A stretch of 64,000 nucleotides of DNA from Zingiber officinale (taxonomy: Eukaryota > Streptophyta > Magnoliopsida > Zingiberales > Zingiberaceae): positions 22,042,877-22,106,876 of the forward strand of contig NC_055992.1 in NCBI RefSeq assembly GCF_018446385.1, given 5' to 3'. The notes beneath the pieces are model-generated. The model searched no databases, had not been told where the DNA came from, and saw only the letters and a program-made list of their open reading frames with translations. Numbering within the stretch: position 1 is the first letter of the stretch; each line of letters starts with the position of its first letter. The translations under genes and the position numbers were made by a program. Positions 35,691 to 46,792 of the stretch are shown here, piece by piece.

Positions 35691-37343
35691 CTAGACTCCC
35701 AAGTAAAACCCACTTGAGATCCATTGGCCATGGGTCCCAAATTGATTCTTTGAGCTCCCCCTAGAGCTCTTAGCCTTAGCCACCTCCCTAGGTGACTCAT
35801 CCACAATGGCTAGGCCATTCCGGTGCACCTCCGGTGACACTTGGCCTACAAATCTAACTTTCTTAACCTTGGACACTTTGTCCTTGGTTAATTTCTCCTT
35901 ACCTTTAAATGACTTTTTCTTGTCATTTATTGACTTCTCCTTCCTATAGTCATATGCAACCCTAGCATAAGACTTTCCCTTAGCATTGGAGACATTAGAT
36001 CGGTATCCCAAACTCGATCTATCATTGCTGGGTCTTTGGCTACCCAACACCATACATAAACCCTTAGATCCAATATTGAATCTTTCTAGGGTTCTCTCCA
36101 ACTTATCAAGCTTTGCCTTCAAAACTTGATTTTCCCTTTCTAGGTTCCTAAACCTAGAATCAACATGTCCACAATGGACATTCCTAGACCTACCCTTCCT
36201 AGGCATATGTCTCCCCTTCTTGGGATTAATGCCTTGGGTCTCCTTAGGTCTTTCATTTCTAGATTTATCATGCATTGGTCTCCTAGGGTTATGGTCTACC
36301 TTAACCCTACTTCTATCATGATATCTAAAACTGAAGTTATGCATGGGCAAATAATAACACTTATTTCTAGCATGCATGGGAGTATAAGAATTTAAATTTG
36401 AATTAACCTTCAAGTTAGGGTATACCTCCCTTACCCTTGAAGCTCCCCCTTGACTTGAGCTTTTCTTCTTCTTCTCTTTCTCCCATTTCTTCAATTTTGC
36501 AAGCTTCTTGATTTCCCCCTTTTTGGGGCATTTGGTGTGGTAGTGACCCTTCTCTCCACACGTGAGGCATATGATGCACATCTTCTTCTTTTGGACTTCT
36601 TCATTCCTACAACCCACATTAGAGTTTAAAATAACTTGATTGAGTTTAGGATTTACCTTCTTCTTACCCATAGGACATCTATTCTTATAGTGTCCCTTCT
36701 CATTGCACCCGAAGCATATTATATGGTCTTTTGACTTCACTTCGGTGGAGGTGCTTGCTAGGTTGATTTCCAAGACTTCTTCTTCTTCTTCTTCGCTTGT
36801 CTTGGATTCTTCTTCAACCTTTGAGGATGTAGATGTTATATCTTCCTCATCCACACTTGTGGATGACCTTTCTTCATCCTTTTCCTCAAATGTGACCAAA
36901 TTCACTTCCTCTTCTTCTTTTGATGTTGAATTGGTCTCCACATCCGATTGATCCTTCTCTACTTGAGCTTCTTCATCCATTTCTTCGGATTTTTCTTCTT
37001 CTTGTGTAGGCATAGGTTCTTCCCATTGAGCCTTCTTTATCTTGCTCCACAAATCATGAGCATTCTCGTATTTACCTACAAGGCTCATTACGTCATTAGG
37101 CAAAATATCAATTAATATAGATATTACCTTGTCGTTTGCCTTTGATCGTGTGGTTTGATCCTCTGTCCAATGTCGTGGTCGGAGCTTCTTTCCCTTCTTG
37201 TCCTTCGGGACTTCGAACGGTTCCTTTACCACCATCATGATGTCCCAATCCGTATTGAAGAAGACCTCCATCTTCATCATCCAATACGTGATGTCCCACA
37301 AGCCCCTACCTTCAAGCTTTAGCGGTTCAATTAAGTCGATCAT
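35691..37343 (-). CDS. Gag protein of the non-autonomous element (UBN2-type, two zinc knuckles)
   Basis: This is an open frame of 550 codons from MIDLIEPLKLEGRGLW. The frame stays open upstream through the primer site and into the LTR, so the ATG at 37343, the first after the primer site, is the likely start. Residues 1-120 resemble the copia-type gag-polypeptide domain (TTRSKANDKVISILI, YENAHDLWSKI). A Glu/Ser-rich acidic stretch follows (about 120-225). Two CCHC knuckles come next: CFGCNEKGHYKNRC and CLTCGEKGHYHTKC. The last third is basic, with RNLERENQVLKAKLDKLE as a short coiled coil. It would form particles and bind RNA. No pol frame follows. It has no internal stop, unlike everything around it except the TCP and alpha-galactosidase genes, so it is recent or was kept under selection. 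Confidence 0.85.
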   Translation of the reverse strand: MIDLIEPLKLEGRGLWDITYWMMKMEVFFNTDWDIMMVVKEPFEVPKDKKGKKLRPRHWTEDQTTRSKANDKVISILIDILPNDVMSLVGKYENAHDLWSKIKKAQWEEPMPTQEEEKSEEMDEEAQVEKDQSDVETNSTSKEEEEVNLVTFEEKDEERSSTSVDEEDITSTSSKVEEESKTSEEEEEEVLEINLASTSTEVKSKDHIICFGCNEKGHYKNRCPMGKKKVNPKLNQVILNSNVGCRNEEVQKKKMCIICLTCGEKGHYHTKCPKKGEIKKLAKLKKWEKEKKKKSSSQGGASRVREVYPNLKVNSNLNSYTPMHARNKCYYLPMHNFSFRYHDRSRVKVDHNPRRPMHDKSRNERPKETQGINPKKGRHMPRKGRSRNVHCGHVDSRFRNLERENQVLKAKLDKLERTLERFNIGSKGLCMVLGSQRPSNDRSSLGYRSNVSNAKGKSYARVAYDYRKEKSINDKKKSFKGKEKLTKDKVSKVKKVRFVGQVSPEVHRNGLAIVDESPREVAKAKSSRGSSKNQFGTHGQWISSGFYLGV

Positions 37344-37383
37344 CTTTTCTTCCTTGGCGGTTAGTCCAATGGAGAGCGGCCTT

Positions 37384-37395
37384 GCTCTGATACCA
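37384..37395 (-). promoter_or_regulatory. Primer binding site of the gag-only element
   Basis: On the minus strand this reads TGGTATCAGAGC, complementary to the 3' end of initiator tRNA-Met, 2 bp after the 5' LTR. Confidence 0.9.
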
Positions 37396-37620
37396 CTTGT
37401 TGGGGGATCGGTGACCGGCTTGAAGGGGGGTTGGATAGACGGCACCCCCAAATACTCGCTTCCTACGTATTTGTTAGCACAGCGGAATACAAACAATACA
37501 AATACAAATACGAAAGCTAAAGACTAAGAATGAGAAAGACAAGCAAACCAATTGACACGTTCGTTTACGTGGTTCGGAGATAACTTGCTCCTACTCCACG
37601 GCGTGTCCGTAAGGTGGACG

Positions 37621-39453
37621 TGTTAGTGAGAGCCCTAGAGCCAATCATGTGATGGTTACTTTTTGGACTCTTTGTATCATATTCTTGTACATATATTTCT
37701 GATATATAAATAAAGGCATTATGATTATTATACTTGTGTGTATTTGTGCTATATAAATAAGTATAATAATGTCCTAGGGTAGTAGGTTCATATCTATATC
37801 AATCGATTAGTTAAATCGATAGTGAGATGATATAGAGAACACTACACTTAATTATTCCTAGTCAAGTATTAACATAGAAGGACAATGTTAATGCATTGAG
37901 ACTAGCATGTAGGTCAACATGATGACTTGATCTCACAAGTCATGGATATGAGATATCAAGTTGACACATGGGTATACATTGGAGAATGTATACTGAATGA
38001 CCCGCCATGAGAAAGTATCATGGATCGTTATATGAGTGTCATATACTTTCTCAAGTGACTATTAGTATGACTTTAGTCCTTAGACCTGAAGTCACCATGG
38101 TTCCCTACATAAGGAGTTATGTACTTTGGTTTCATCAAACGTCAACTGGGTGGACTATAAAGGCGATTCTGGGTATGTAACAAATTATGCGGAGGGATGT
38201 GAGTGATGTAGATGGGATCTATCCCTCCTATATTACAGGAGTGATATCATAGTCTTGATAGAGTGAGATCACTAAGTGCATGGCCATGCCCAAATAAGGC
38301 AATATGTGATATTGTGCTTATTTGATTATAGTGAAGTCTACTTGGAGTTCAAGACACTTAGATTGATTGGAGGATGACACGGTCTATGCCTCATATAAGA
38401 TCAATCTAGATATCAAGGATAGAAGGACAATGTCACATATTGTGAGAGTCACAATTATTAGTCATATTGGTGATGTTGGATCTCAACATTCTTGTAACTT
38501 GGGTAGCAATGATGTGTTGCTAGATACCTCTTATTGCTTATGTCCCTAATTGGATTTAGGGACATTGCCAACGTTGACAAGAACCTATAGGGTCACACAC
38601 ATAGAGCAATAGATGGAGACTAGTTCATATGATGAACCAAGAGGAAAGATGAAGTCAAGTTTGACTTGGCTAAATATGGAAAGTCTATAAAAGGCAAGTT
38701 TGACTTGACCTAAATCCACAAGTTTGACTTGACTATGAGTTAGACTCAAGTATGATCCAAATGTTGGATAAATCAATTAAGGGAGTTAATTTGGTCATGT
38801 TTGACTTTGGCCAAATTAGGAAGGTTGAAAGTCAATATTGACTTGACTTGGATGCCACCACATTTGATGAGGTGGCATGGGAGAACCAATGGGGATGCTA
38901 CACATCACCATGCCACCTCATGCTTGCCACCTCATGGGAGGTTACCCATGAGTGGCCGGCCACATTAAGGGGGCAATTAAGAGCATTAATTGCCCACTTA
39001 ATGACATTTATGTGGCCGGCCACATGATATGGTGGATTGATTGAATTTTTGAATTTAATTTTTTGATTCTTCTTCTTCCTTGGTGCTCTCGGCAACTTCT
39101 CCCTCTCTTCCTCCTCTTCTTGGCCGAAAACCACATAGGTGCTAGCACACCTTGTTTCGATCATCTTCTCCACCTAATTGCTTGTGTGGACACATATAGA
39201 GGGGCTCTACTTTGTGCCCTCTAGATCCAACTTCAACCTTAGTCGAGCGGGATAAGCGAAGGGCACGCATCAAAGGTAGTTTTTCTTTAAACTATAGATC
39301 TAGGAGTAGATCTAACATATTCGGGTATTAAGCATGATATAAATACGTGGAATTTTTTGAATCGGATTTTTCTTTGCATGAGATCCTTGGCTAGGGTGTT
39401 TCGGGGTTTCCGCGACGCGAAAAGTGGTTTTCGTGGCCCGAAAAATTCTAACA
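37621..39453 (+). repeat. 5' LTR of the copia element
   Basis: TGTTAGTGAGAG to ATTCTAACA, 1833 bp. TATA box TATAAAAGG at 38686-38694. Around it (38650-38850) the words TTTGACTTG and TTGACTT(G/T) recur, giving at least eight TTGAC cores. GGCCGGCCAC occurs twice near 38955 and 39015, as an inverted pair around an AT-rich loop. Confidence 0.95.
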
Positions 39454-39454
39454 G

Positions 39455-39466
39455 TGGTATCAGAGC
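39455..39466 (+). promoter_or_regulatory. Primer binding site of the copia element
   Basis: TGGTATCAGAGCC follows the 5' LTR after one base, complementary to initiator tRNA-Met. Confidence 0.95.
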
Positions 39467-40988
39467 CATCGTGCGAAGCACGTATTTATTTTTTTTCTGT
39501 ATTAGATACAAAATTTAGATGCTTTTAAGTTTCTGTGATTTTTCTAAATTTTAGGAATTTTTGGGTATTTTTCTCGTAGAGGCGAAAGAACGAGTGCGAA
39601 GCACTTGTACACTTTTGTCACCGAGAAAAATTTCTCCGAAACGGCAAGTTTCACCCAAATAGATTTTGGGACAGCAGGTAAGGGCGCTGTATAATCGCAA
39701 GAGGACACTCGCGAAGGTTATTTCGCGAATAGGGGCGCTGCCCCTAACCCCGCAAGGGGCCTTGTCCCGCGATTACGCCCGAAACCCGCTTAGCGGGACC
39801 GCCGTGGAGAAGGGACTCAAAAAAAATTCAGAAAAATCAGTAGAAAAATTTTAAATAAAAAAAAAATACACAATTCTGAATTATGTACAGTATGTGTTGG
39901 TCATGGCCCAAGTCCCAGAATTTTTATGAAAAATTATGCGTGTAATTCATAATACGGCCTGCGTGCCGTCATGTGTTATGTGTGCTGTATTGTGGATGCG
40001 ACCTGCGTGTTGCCTTTTTCCATTATTTTATTTCTGTAAAAATTAGTTTTAAGACTCGAATGTAACTCGAGTATAAATTTTGTAATGTACAAAATTTGAA
40101 GATGACGAAATTCCGGAGAAGACGGACTCGCGGGAGCATGCCGGCAACACATGGGGATCGGAAGGAGGAGCTTGGAGAAGCTGCCACCTAGACCCTAGGA
40201 TGACCATTGGATCTTCTCTTTGGCTAGAGAGGATCCTAGTAGGGCCATGACCAATCACATAATTTAAATGTATATATTTTATTTTTGCTTATGTGTATGT
40301 GATGCATGTTTGTGTAGAATAGAATTTGCATGAGTGTATGTGATGCACATGTGATGTGGGAACCACATCTTGATGTGCACAATACACATTTAGGATTTAA
40401 ATTAGATTTAATTTACGCCTAAATATGATGCACATCGTCGATTAGATTAGATCTAAATTGAAATCAACTCGTAAACGCCTACCGGGCCATGATACCCATC
40501 ACTACCTCGATCATATGCGATTGTCGTATCTGCCAAAGCAGAGCAACGCATTTAATCTTGGTAGGATGCGGAGGGACAACCTTGGTCCCGCCTATCACGC
40601 TCGGGTTAGATTGAGCTCAATTAGATTGAGTAGCTAGCAAAGCTCAATTGGATCGAGTGAAGCTATAGGCGTATTCCAATAGTTGGAAAGGTAGGACAAG
40701 ATCACGTTTATAAATAATCTTGGGCGATTTAGCCAAAGCTAACTCAAGATTATTTGTAAAAGTTAAATCTTGATCCTATAAACAAGAGTTGCATGGAGAT
40801 GTAATTGGTAATTAGCTACCTACCGATCATACTAGGTCTTGGGCGATTCAGCCAAAGCTGACTCAAGATGTAGTATGATGTGGATCTTGTCCCACAAAAT
40901 TCAGTGGGAGCATCATTTAATTAAAGGCCTAATTAGATGATAGAATATGATATTGATTTTCTGCATGTTTAATATGTTGTAGATTGCC
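39467..40988 (+). other. Long untranslated leader of the copia element
   Basis: About 1.5 kb between primer site and gag. It has a GC-rich patch (39670-39810) with short inverted repeats such as CCCCTAACCCCGCAAGGGG, and duplicated phrases CTTGGGCGATT(T/C)AGCCAAAGCT near 40720 and 40840. No ORF of note is present. The structure may serve packaging, but that is inference. Confidence 0.6.
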
Positions 40989-43900
40989 ATGTCACCAAAC
41001 GCGAACACTCTCTCCCTACGATCTGTCCTTGAGAAGGACAAGCTCACAGGAGCTAACTTCCTGGACTGGTACAGGAACCTGAGGATAGTCCTCATGCAGG
41101 AACGTAAGCTGTACGTTCTGGAGCAAGCAGTTCCTGAAGCACCACCAGCCTCTGCCGCTCGTAGCATTAAGGATGCTCATCAGAAGCATCAAGATGATGC
41201 GTTAGACGTGTCGTGCCTAATGCTATGCTGCATGTCCTCTGAGCTTCAGAAGCAACACGAGAACATGAATGCCTTTGATATGATTGGCCATCTTAAGCAA
41301 TTATATCAAGGGCAAGCATGAGAGGTTTGAAGTGACTCGGGCCCTCTTTTCATGTAAGATGAAAGAGGGAACCCCTGTAGGAACTCACGTACTCAAGATG
41401 ATTGGGTACTTCGAGAACCTAGAGAGGTTGGGGTTCCCATTGGGCCAAGAGCTGGCCACTGACTTGATCCTGCAATCGTTGCCGGCAAGTTACCGTCAAT
41501 TCGTCATGAACTATAACATGAACGAATTAGACAAACCACTGCCCGAGATGCTCAACATGTTGAGAACTGCTGAGCCCAATCTCACCACTACCAAGACCAG
41601 TACCGTCTTGATGGTACAAAAGGGCAAGGGTAAGGGCAAGTGGAAGCCCAAGGGTAAGGGTAAGACCCAGACCAAGGGCAAAGCCAGCTCTTCAGCACTC
41701 AAACCCAAGGGCGGGGTGCAAAAGGATGCTACCTGCTTCCACTGTGGTCAGACAGGGCACTGGAAGAGGAACTGCAAGATCTACCTGGAGGATCTTAAGA
41801 AGAAAAGAAGCGAGGCTTCTACTTCAGGTATAAATGTTATAGAAGTCAACCTTTCTATTTCTACATCATGGGTATTAGATACTGGATGTGCATCTCACAT
41901 TTGTACTAATGTGCAGGCGCTGAGAAGTAGCAGGGCATTGGCAAAGGGCGAGGTGGACCTACGAGTAGACAATGGAGCAAGGGTTGCTGCTGTTGCTGTA
42001 GGAACATATTTTCTATCTTTGCCCGCTGGGCTTGTATTGGAACTAGATAATTGTTGTTATGTCCCTGCACTAACAAAGAATATTATTTCAGTTTCCTGTT
42101 TAGATAATAAAGGTTTTTCATTCATAATAAAGGACAAATGTTGTTCTGTTTATTTGAAAGATATGTTCTATTGTAGTGCACATCTGATGAATGGCCTCTA
42201 TATTCTAGATTTAGAGAGCCCTATCTATAACGTGAGTACCAAGAGGTTGAGATCAAATGAGTTGAACCCAACCTATCTCTGGCATTGCCGCCTAGGCCAC
42301 ATAAACGAGAGTCGCTTGTCCCAGCTCCATAAGGATGGTTTGCTGGACTCATTTGATTTTGAATCATATGAGACATGTGAGTCATGCCTTCTAGGCAAGA
42401 TGACCAAGACTCCCTTTAGTGGACATAGCGAGAGAGCGACAGACTTGCTAGGACTCATACATAGTGATGTATGTGGCCCTTTCAATATCGCTGCTCGGGG
42501 TGGTTATAGGTACTTTATCACATTTACTGACGACTTCAGTAGATATGGTTATGTGTACTTGATGACACATAAGTCTGAATCCTTTGAAAAGTTCAAGGAA
42601 TTCAGAAATGAAGTACAAAACCAGCTCGGCAAAAGTATTAAGATACTTCGATCAGATCGAGGTGGAGAATACTTAAGCCATGAGTTTAGTGACTATCTAG
42701 CGAGTGTGGGATTCTATCCCAACTCACTCCTCCTGGAACACCATAGTGGAATGGTGTATCCGAAAGGAGGAATCGTACCTTATTAGATATGATACGATCT
42801 ATGATGAGTCACACAGATCTTCCTATATCCTTTTGGGGATATGCTCTAGACACAGCAGCATTCACACTTAACCATGTTCCATCCAAAGCTGTGATAAAGA
42901 CACCATATATGACATAGACTGGGAGAGATGTCCAGGAGTCTTTTATGAGGATTTGGGGTTGTGAGGCTTACGTTTGACGTCAAGTCTCGGATAAACTGGG
43001 ACCCAAATCCGATAAGTGTTATTTTATAGGATATCCCAAGGAAACTAAGGGATATTACTTCTACATTCCTAGTCAGCACAAAGTGTTTGTTGCTAAGACT
43101 GGGGTCTTTCTAGAAAGGGACTTTGTTTCTAGAAAGGCTAGTGGAAGTTCGTTTGATCTTGAAGAAGTTCAAGACAACGACCAAAACACTGAGCCATTGA
43201 TGGATACTGAACAGGAACCACAAAGAGTTGTGGATGATGAGATTGTTGCACAAGAAGTTGTGGAACAACAACCTGTTCATGTAGACCTACCTCTTCGCAG
43301 GTCTGGTACGTCGTCACCGAGAGATACTCATTTATCTTGCCTGACCAGGATGACGTTATGCTCATTGAGAATGAGCCTACCACCTATCAGGAAGCTGTGA
43401 TGAGCCCAGATTCTGAGTCATGGCTAGAAGCCATGAGATCTGAAATGGATTCCATGTACACCAACCAAGTTTGGACCTTGGTTGATCCACCTGAAGGGGT
43501 CAAACCTATTGGGTGTAAGTGGGTCTTTAAGAGAAAGACTAACATGGACGGACTTACTCATACCTATAAAGGTAGACTGGTAGCTAAAGGTTTCAAGCAG
43601 ATTCATGGTATTGACTATGATAAAACCTTCTCTCCAGTAGCGATGTTTAAGTCCATTCGGATTATGCTTGCTATTGCAGCCTACCATGATTATGAGATCT
43701 GACAGATGGATGTCAAGACAGCGTTTCTGAATGGAAACCTCCTCGAGGATGTGTACATGACACAGCCTGAGGGTTTTGTAGATCCACAGCATACTAGCAG
43801 AGTATGCAAGCTGCATAGGGCCATTTATGGTCTGAAGCAAGCCTCTCGGAGCTGAAATCTTCGATTCGATGATGCAATCAAACAGTTTGGTTTCATCAAG

Positions 43901-44937
43901 AATGAAGATGAACCCTGTGTCTACAAGAGGGTTAGTGGGAGCACAGTTGTCTTCCTCGTATTGTATGTGGATGACATACTTCTCATTGGGAACGACATTT
44001 CCTCGCTACAGTCTGTGAAGACTTGGCTAGGGAATTGTTTCTCAATGAAGGACTTAGGTGAAGCAGCCTGCATTCTAGGCATTAAGATCTATAGAGATAG
44101 ATCTAAGAGATTGCTTGGCCTAAGTCAGAATACATACATTGACACGGTATTACTTCGGTTTGCCGTGCAGAATTCCAAGAAGGGAAATCTGCCGATGTCA
44201 CATGGTGTGAGTCTTTTGAAGACTCAAAGTCCCTCTTCTAGAGAGGAGAGGGACCGCATGGATAAGATCCCCTATGCCTCGGCCATAGGATCTATCATGT
44301 ACGCCATGTTATGTACTCGTCCTGATTTCTCGTATGCTTTGAGCATGACGAGCAGATACCAGTCAGATCCAGGTGAGCATCACTGGATTGCGGTCAAGAA
44401 TATCCTTAAGTACTTGAGAAGGACTAAGGATTATTTCTTGATATTTGGAGGTGATGAGCATCTAGTTGTAAAGGGTTACGATGCTAGCTTCCAAACCGAC
44501 TGGATGATTACGGATCGCGATCGAGGTTCGTGTTACGCTTGAATGGTGGAGCCGTGAGTGGAAGAGTTGAGCGGGACACGATTGCAGTGTTCTACAACGG
44601 AGGTTGAGTATATTCTTTCGCATCGAGGCGAGAAGGAGGCGCTTTGGATCCCAAGTTCATTTCGAGCTTGGGGTGGTTCCTAGCATATCGATCCCGTAGA
44701 GCTCTACTGCGACAACAATGGAGCTATTGCGCAGCTAAGGAACCTCGCTCACACCAGCGGACAAAGCATATACTACGGCGCTTCCATCTCATTCGAGAGA
44801 TCATCGATCGAGGAGATGTGAAGATTTGCAGAGTACCCACAGAGGCTAACGTCGCAGATCCCTTGACCAAGGCTTTGGCACAGATTAAGCATGATGGTCA
44901 CACTAGGTCATTGGGTATTAGATACTACAGCGATTGA
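40989..44937 (+). pseudogene. Copia gag-pol polyprotein gene, lightly damaged
   Basis: Gag starts MSPNANTLSLRSVLEKDKL at 40989 and shifts frame near 41315. The main frame then runs to 42786: a basic KGKGKWKPKGKGK stretch, knuckle CFHCGQTGHWKRNC, protease WVLDTGCASHIC, the pre-integrase block LWHCRLGHINESRLSQL, and integrase with HSDVCGPF, FTDDFSRYGYVY and LRSDRGGEY. A second frameshift near 42700 and a TAG near 42756 break integrase. RT: GCKWVFKRKTNMDG, LVAKGFKQ, FSPVAMF, stops TGA at 43700 and 43853 where Trp is usual, and LYVDDILLIG at about 43960. RNase H ends with the TKHILRRFHLIREI block and ADPLTKAL, after a damaged stretch at 44540-44640. One polyprotein is normal for copia; here at least three breaks prevent it. 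Confidence 0.9.
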
Positions 44938-44957
44938 CACTAGTGCTAGTGGGAGAT

Positions 44958-46792
44958 TGTTAGTGAGAGCCCTAGAGCCAATCATGTGATGGTTACTTTT
45001 TGGACTCTTTGTATCATATTCTTGTACATATATTTCTGATATATAAATAAAGGCATTGTGATTATTATACTTGTGTGTATTTGTGCTATATAAATAAGTA
45101 TAATAATGTCCTAGGGTAGTAGGTTCATATCTATATCAATCGATTAGTTAAATCGATAGTGAGATGATATAGAGAACACTACACTTAATTATTCCTAGTC
45201 AAGTATTAACATAGAAGGACAATGTTAATGCATTGAGACTAGCATGTAGGTCAACATGATGACTTGATCTCACAAGTCATGGATATGAGATATCAAGTTG
45301 ACACATGGGTATACATTGGAGAATGTATACTGAATGACCCGCCATGAGAAAGTATCATGGATCGTTATATGAGTGTCATATACTTTCTCAAGTGACTATT
45401 AGTATGACTTTAGTCCTTAGACCTGAAGTCACCATGGTTCCTACATAAGGAGTTATGTACTTTGGTTTCGTCAAACGTCACCCGTGAATGGGTGGACTAT
45501 AAAGGCGATTACTGGGTATGTAACAAATTATGCGAAGGGATGTGAGTGATGTAGATGGGATCTATCCTCCTATATTACGGGAGTGATATCATAGTCTTGA
45601 TAGAGTGAGATCACTAAGTGCATGGCCATGCCCAAATAAGGCAATATGTGATATTGTGCTTATTTGATTATAGTGAGTCTACTTGGAGTTCAAGACACTT
45701 AGATTGATTGGAGGATGACACGGTCTATGCCTCATATAAGATCAATCTAGATATCAAGGATAGAAGGACAATGTCACATATTGTGAGAGTCACAATTATT
45801 AGTCATATTGGTGATGTTGGATCTCAACATTCTTGTAACTTGGGTAGCAATGATGTGTTGCTAGATACCTCTTATTGCTTATGTCCCTAATTGGATTTAG
45901 GGACATTGCCAACGTTGACAAGAACCTATAGGGTCACACACATAGAGCAATAGATGGAGACTAGTTCATATGATGAACCAAGAGGAAAGATGAAGTCAAG
46001 TTTGACTTGGCTAAATATGGAAAGTCTATAAAAGGCAAGTTTGACTTGACCTAAATCCACAAGTTTGACTTGACTATGAGTTAGACTCAAGTATGATCCA
46101 AATGTTGGATAAATCAATTAAGGGAGTTAATTTGGTCATGTTTGACTTTGGCCAAATTAGGAAGGTTGAAAGTCAATATTGACTTGACTTGGATGCCACC
46201 ACATTTGATGAGGTGGCATGGGAGAACCAATGGGGATGCTACACATCACCATGCCACCTCATGCTTGCCACCTCATGGGAGGTTACCCATGAGTGGCCGG
46301 CCACATTAAGGGGGCAATTAAGAGCATTAATTGCCCACTTAATGACATTTATGTGGCCGGCCACATGATATGGTGGATTGATTGAATTTTGAATTTAATT
46401 TTTGATTCTTCTTCTTCCTTGGTGCTCTCGGCAACTTCTCCCTCTCTTCCTCCTCTTCTTGGCCGAAAACCACATAGGTGCTAGCACACCTTGTTTCGGT
46501 CATCTTCTCCACCTAATTGCTTGTGTGGACACATATAGAGGGGCTCTATTTTGTGCCCTCTAGATCCAACTTCAACCTTAGTCGAGCGGGATAAGCGAAG
46601 GGCACGCATCAAAGGTAGTTTTTCTTTAAACTATAGATCTAGGAGTAGATCTAACATATTCGGGTATTAAGCATGATATAAATACGTGGAATTTTTCGAA
46701 TCGGATTTTTCTTTGCACGAGATCCTTGGCTAGGGTGTTTCGGGGTTTCCGCGACGCGAAAAGCGGTTTTCGTGGCCCGAAAAATTCTAACA
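44958..46792 (+). repeat. 3' LTR of the copia element
   Basis: 1835 bp, nearly identical to 37621-39453. A short purine tract (GTGGGAGA) precedes it. It ends ATTCTAACA, followed by the GGACG duplication. Confidence 0.95.

Larger units (their letters stand above)
37621..46792 (+). mobile_element. Ty1/copia retrotransposon, near-complete, youngest insertion
   Basis: 9172 bp with exact GGACG duplications (37616-37620 and 46793-46797). LTRs of 1833 and 1835 bp differ at only a handful of sites (for example GGTTCCCTAC against GGTTCCTAC, and an 8-bp change near 38150). It has a primer site for initiator tRNA-Met and one gag-pol coding region in copia order (gag, protease, integrase, RT, RNase H). 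A few stops and frameshifts mean this copy cannot encode a full polyprotein, although the LTRs are almost identical. It sits within the 5' LTR of the gag-only element. Confidence 0.95.

Noticed and set aside
37344-37496. Longer start for the gag-only ORF (601 codons)
   Set aside because: The extra 51 codons read through the primer binding site and into the LTR. The first ATG after the primer site (37343) is more likely.
38367-38549. 60-codon ORF found identically at 45708-45890
   Set aside because: It is part of the two copia LTRs. A 63-codon minus-strand frame (38585-38776 and 45926-46117) is rejected for the same reason.
39670-39810. Possible organelle-derived DNA in the copia leader
   Set aside because: The GC-rich patch is short, shows no recognisable organelle gene and lies within a well-bounded retrotransposon.
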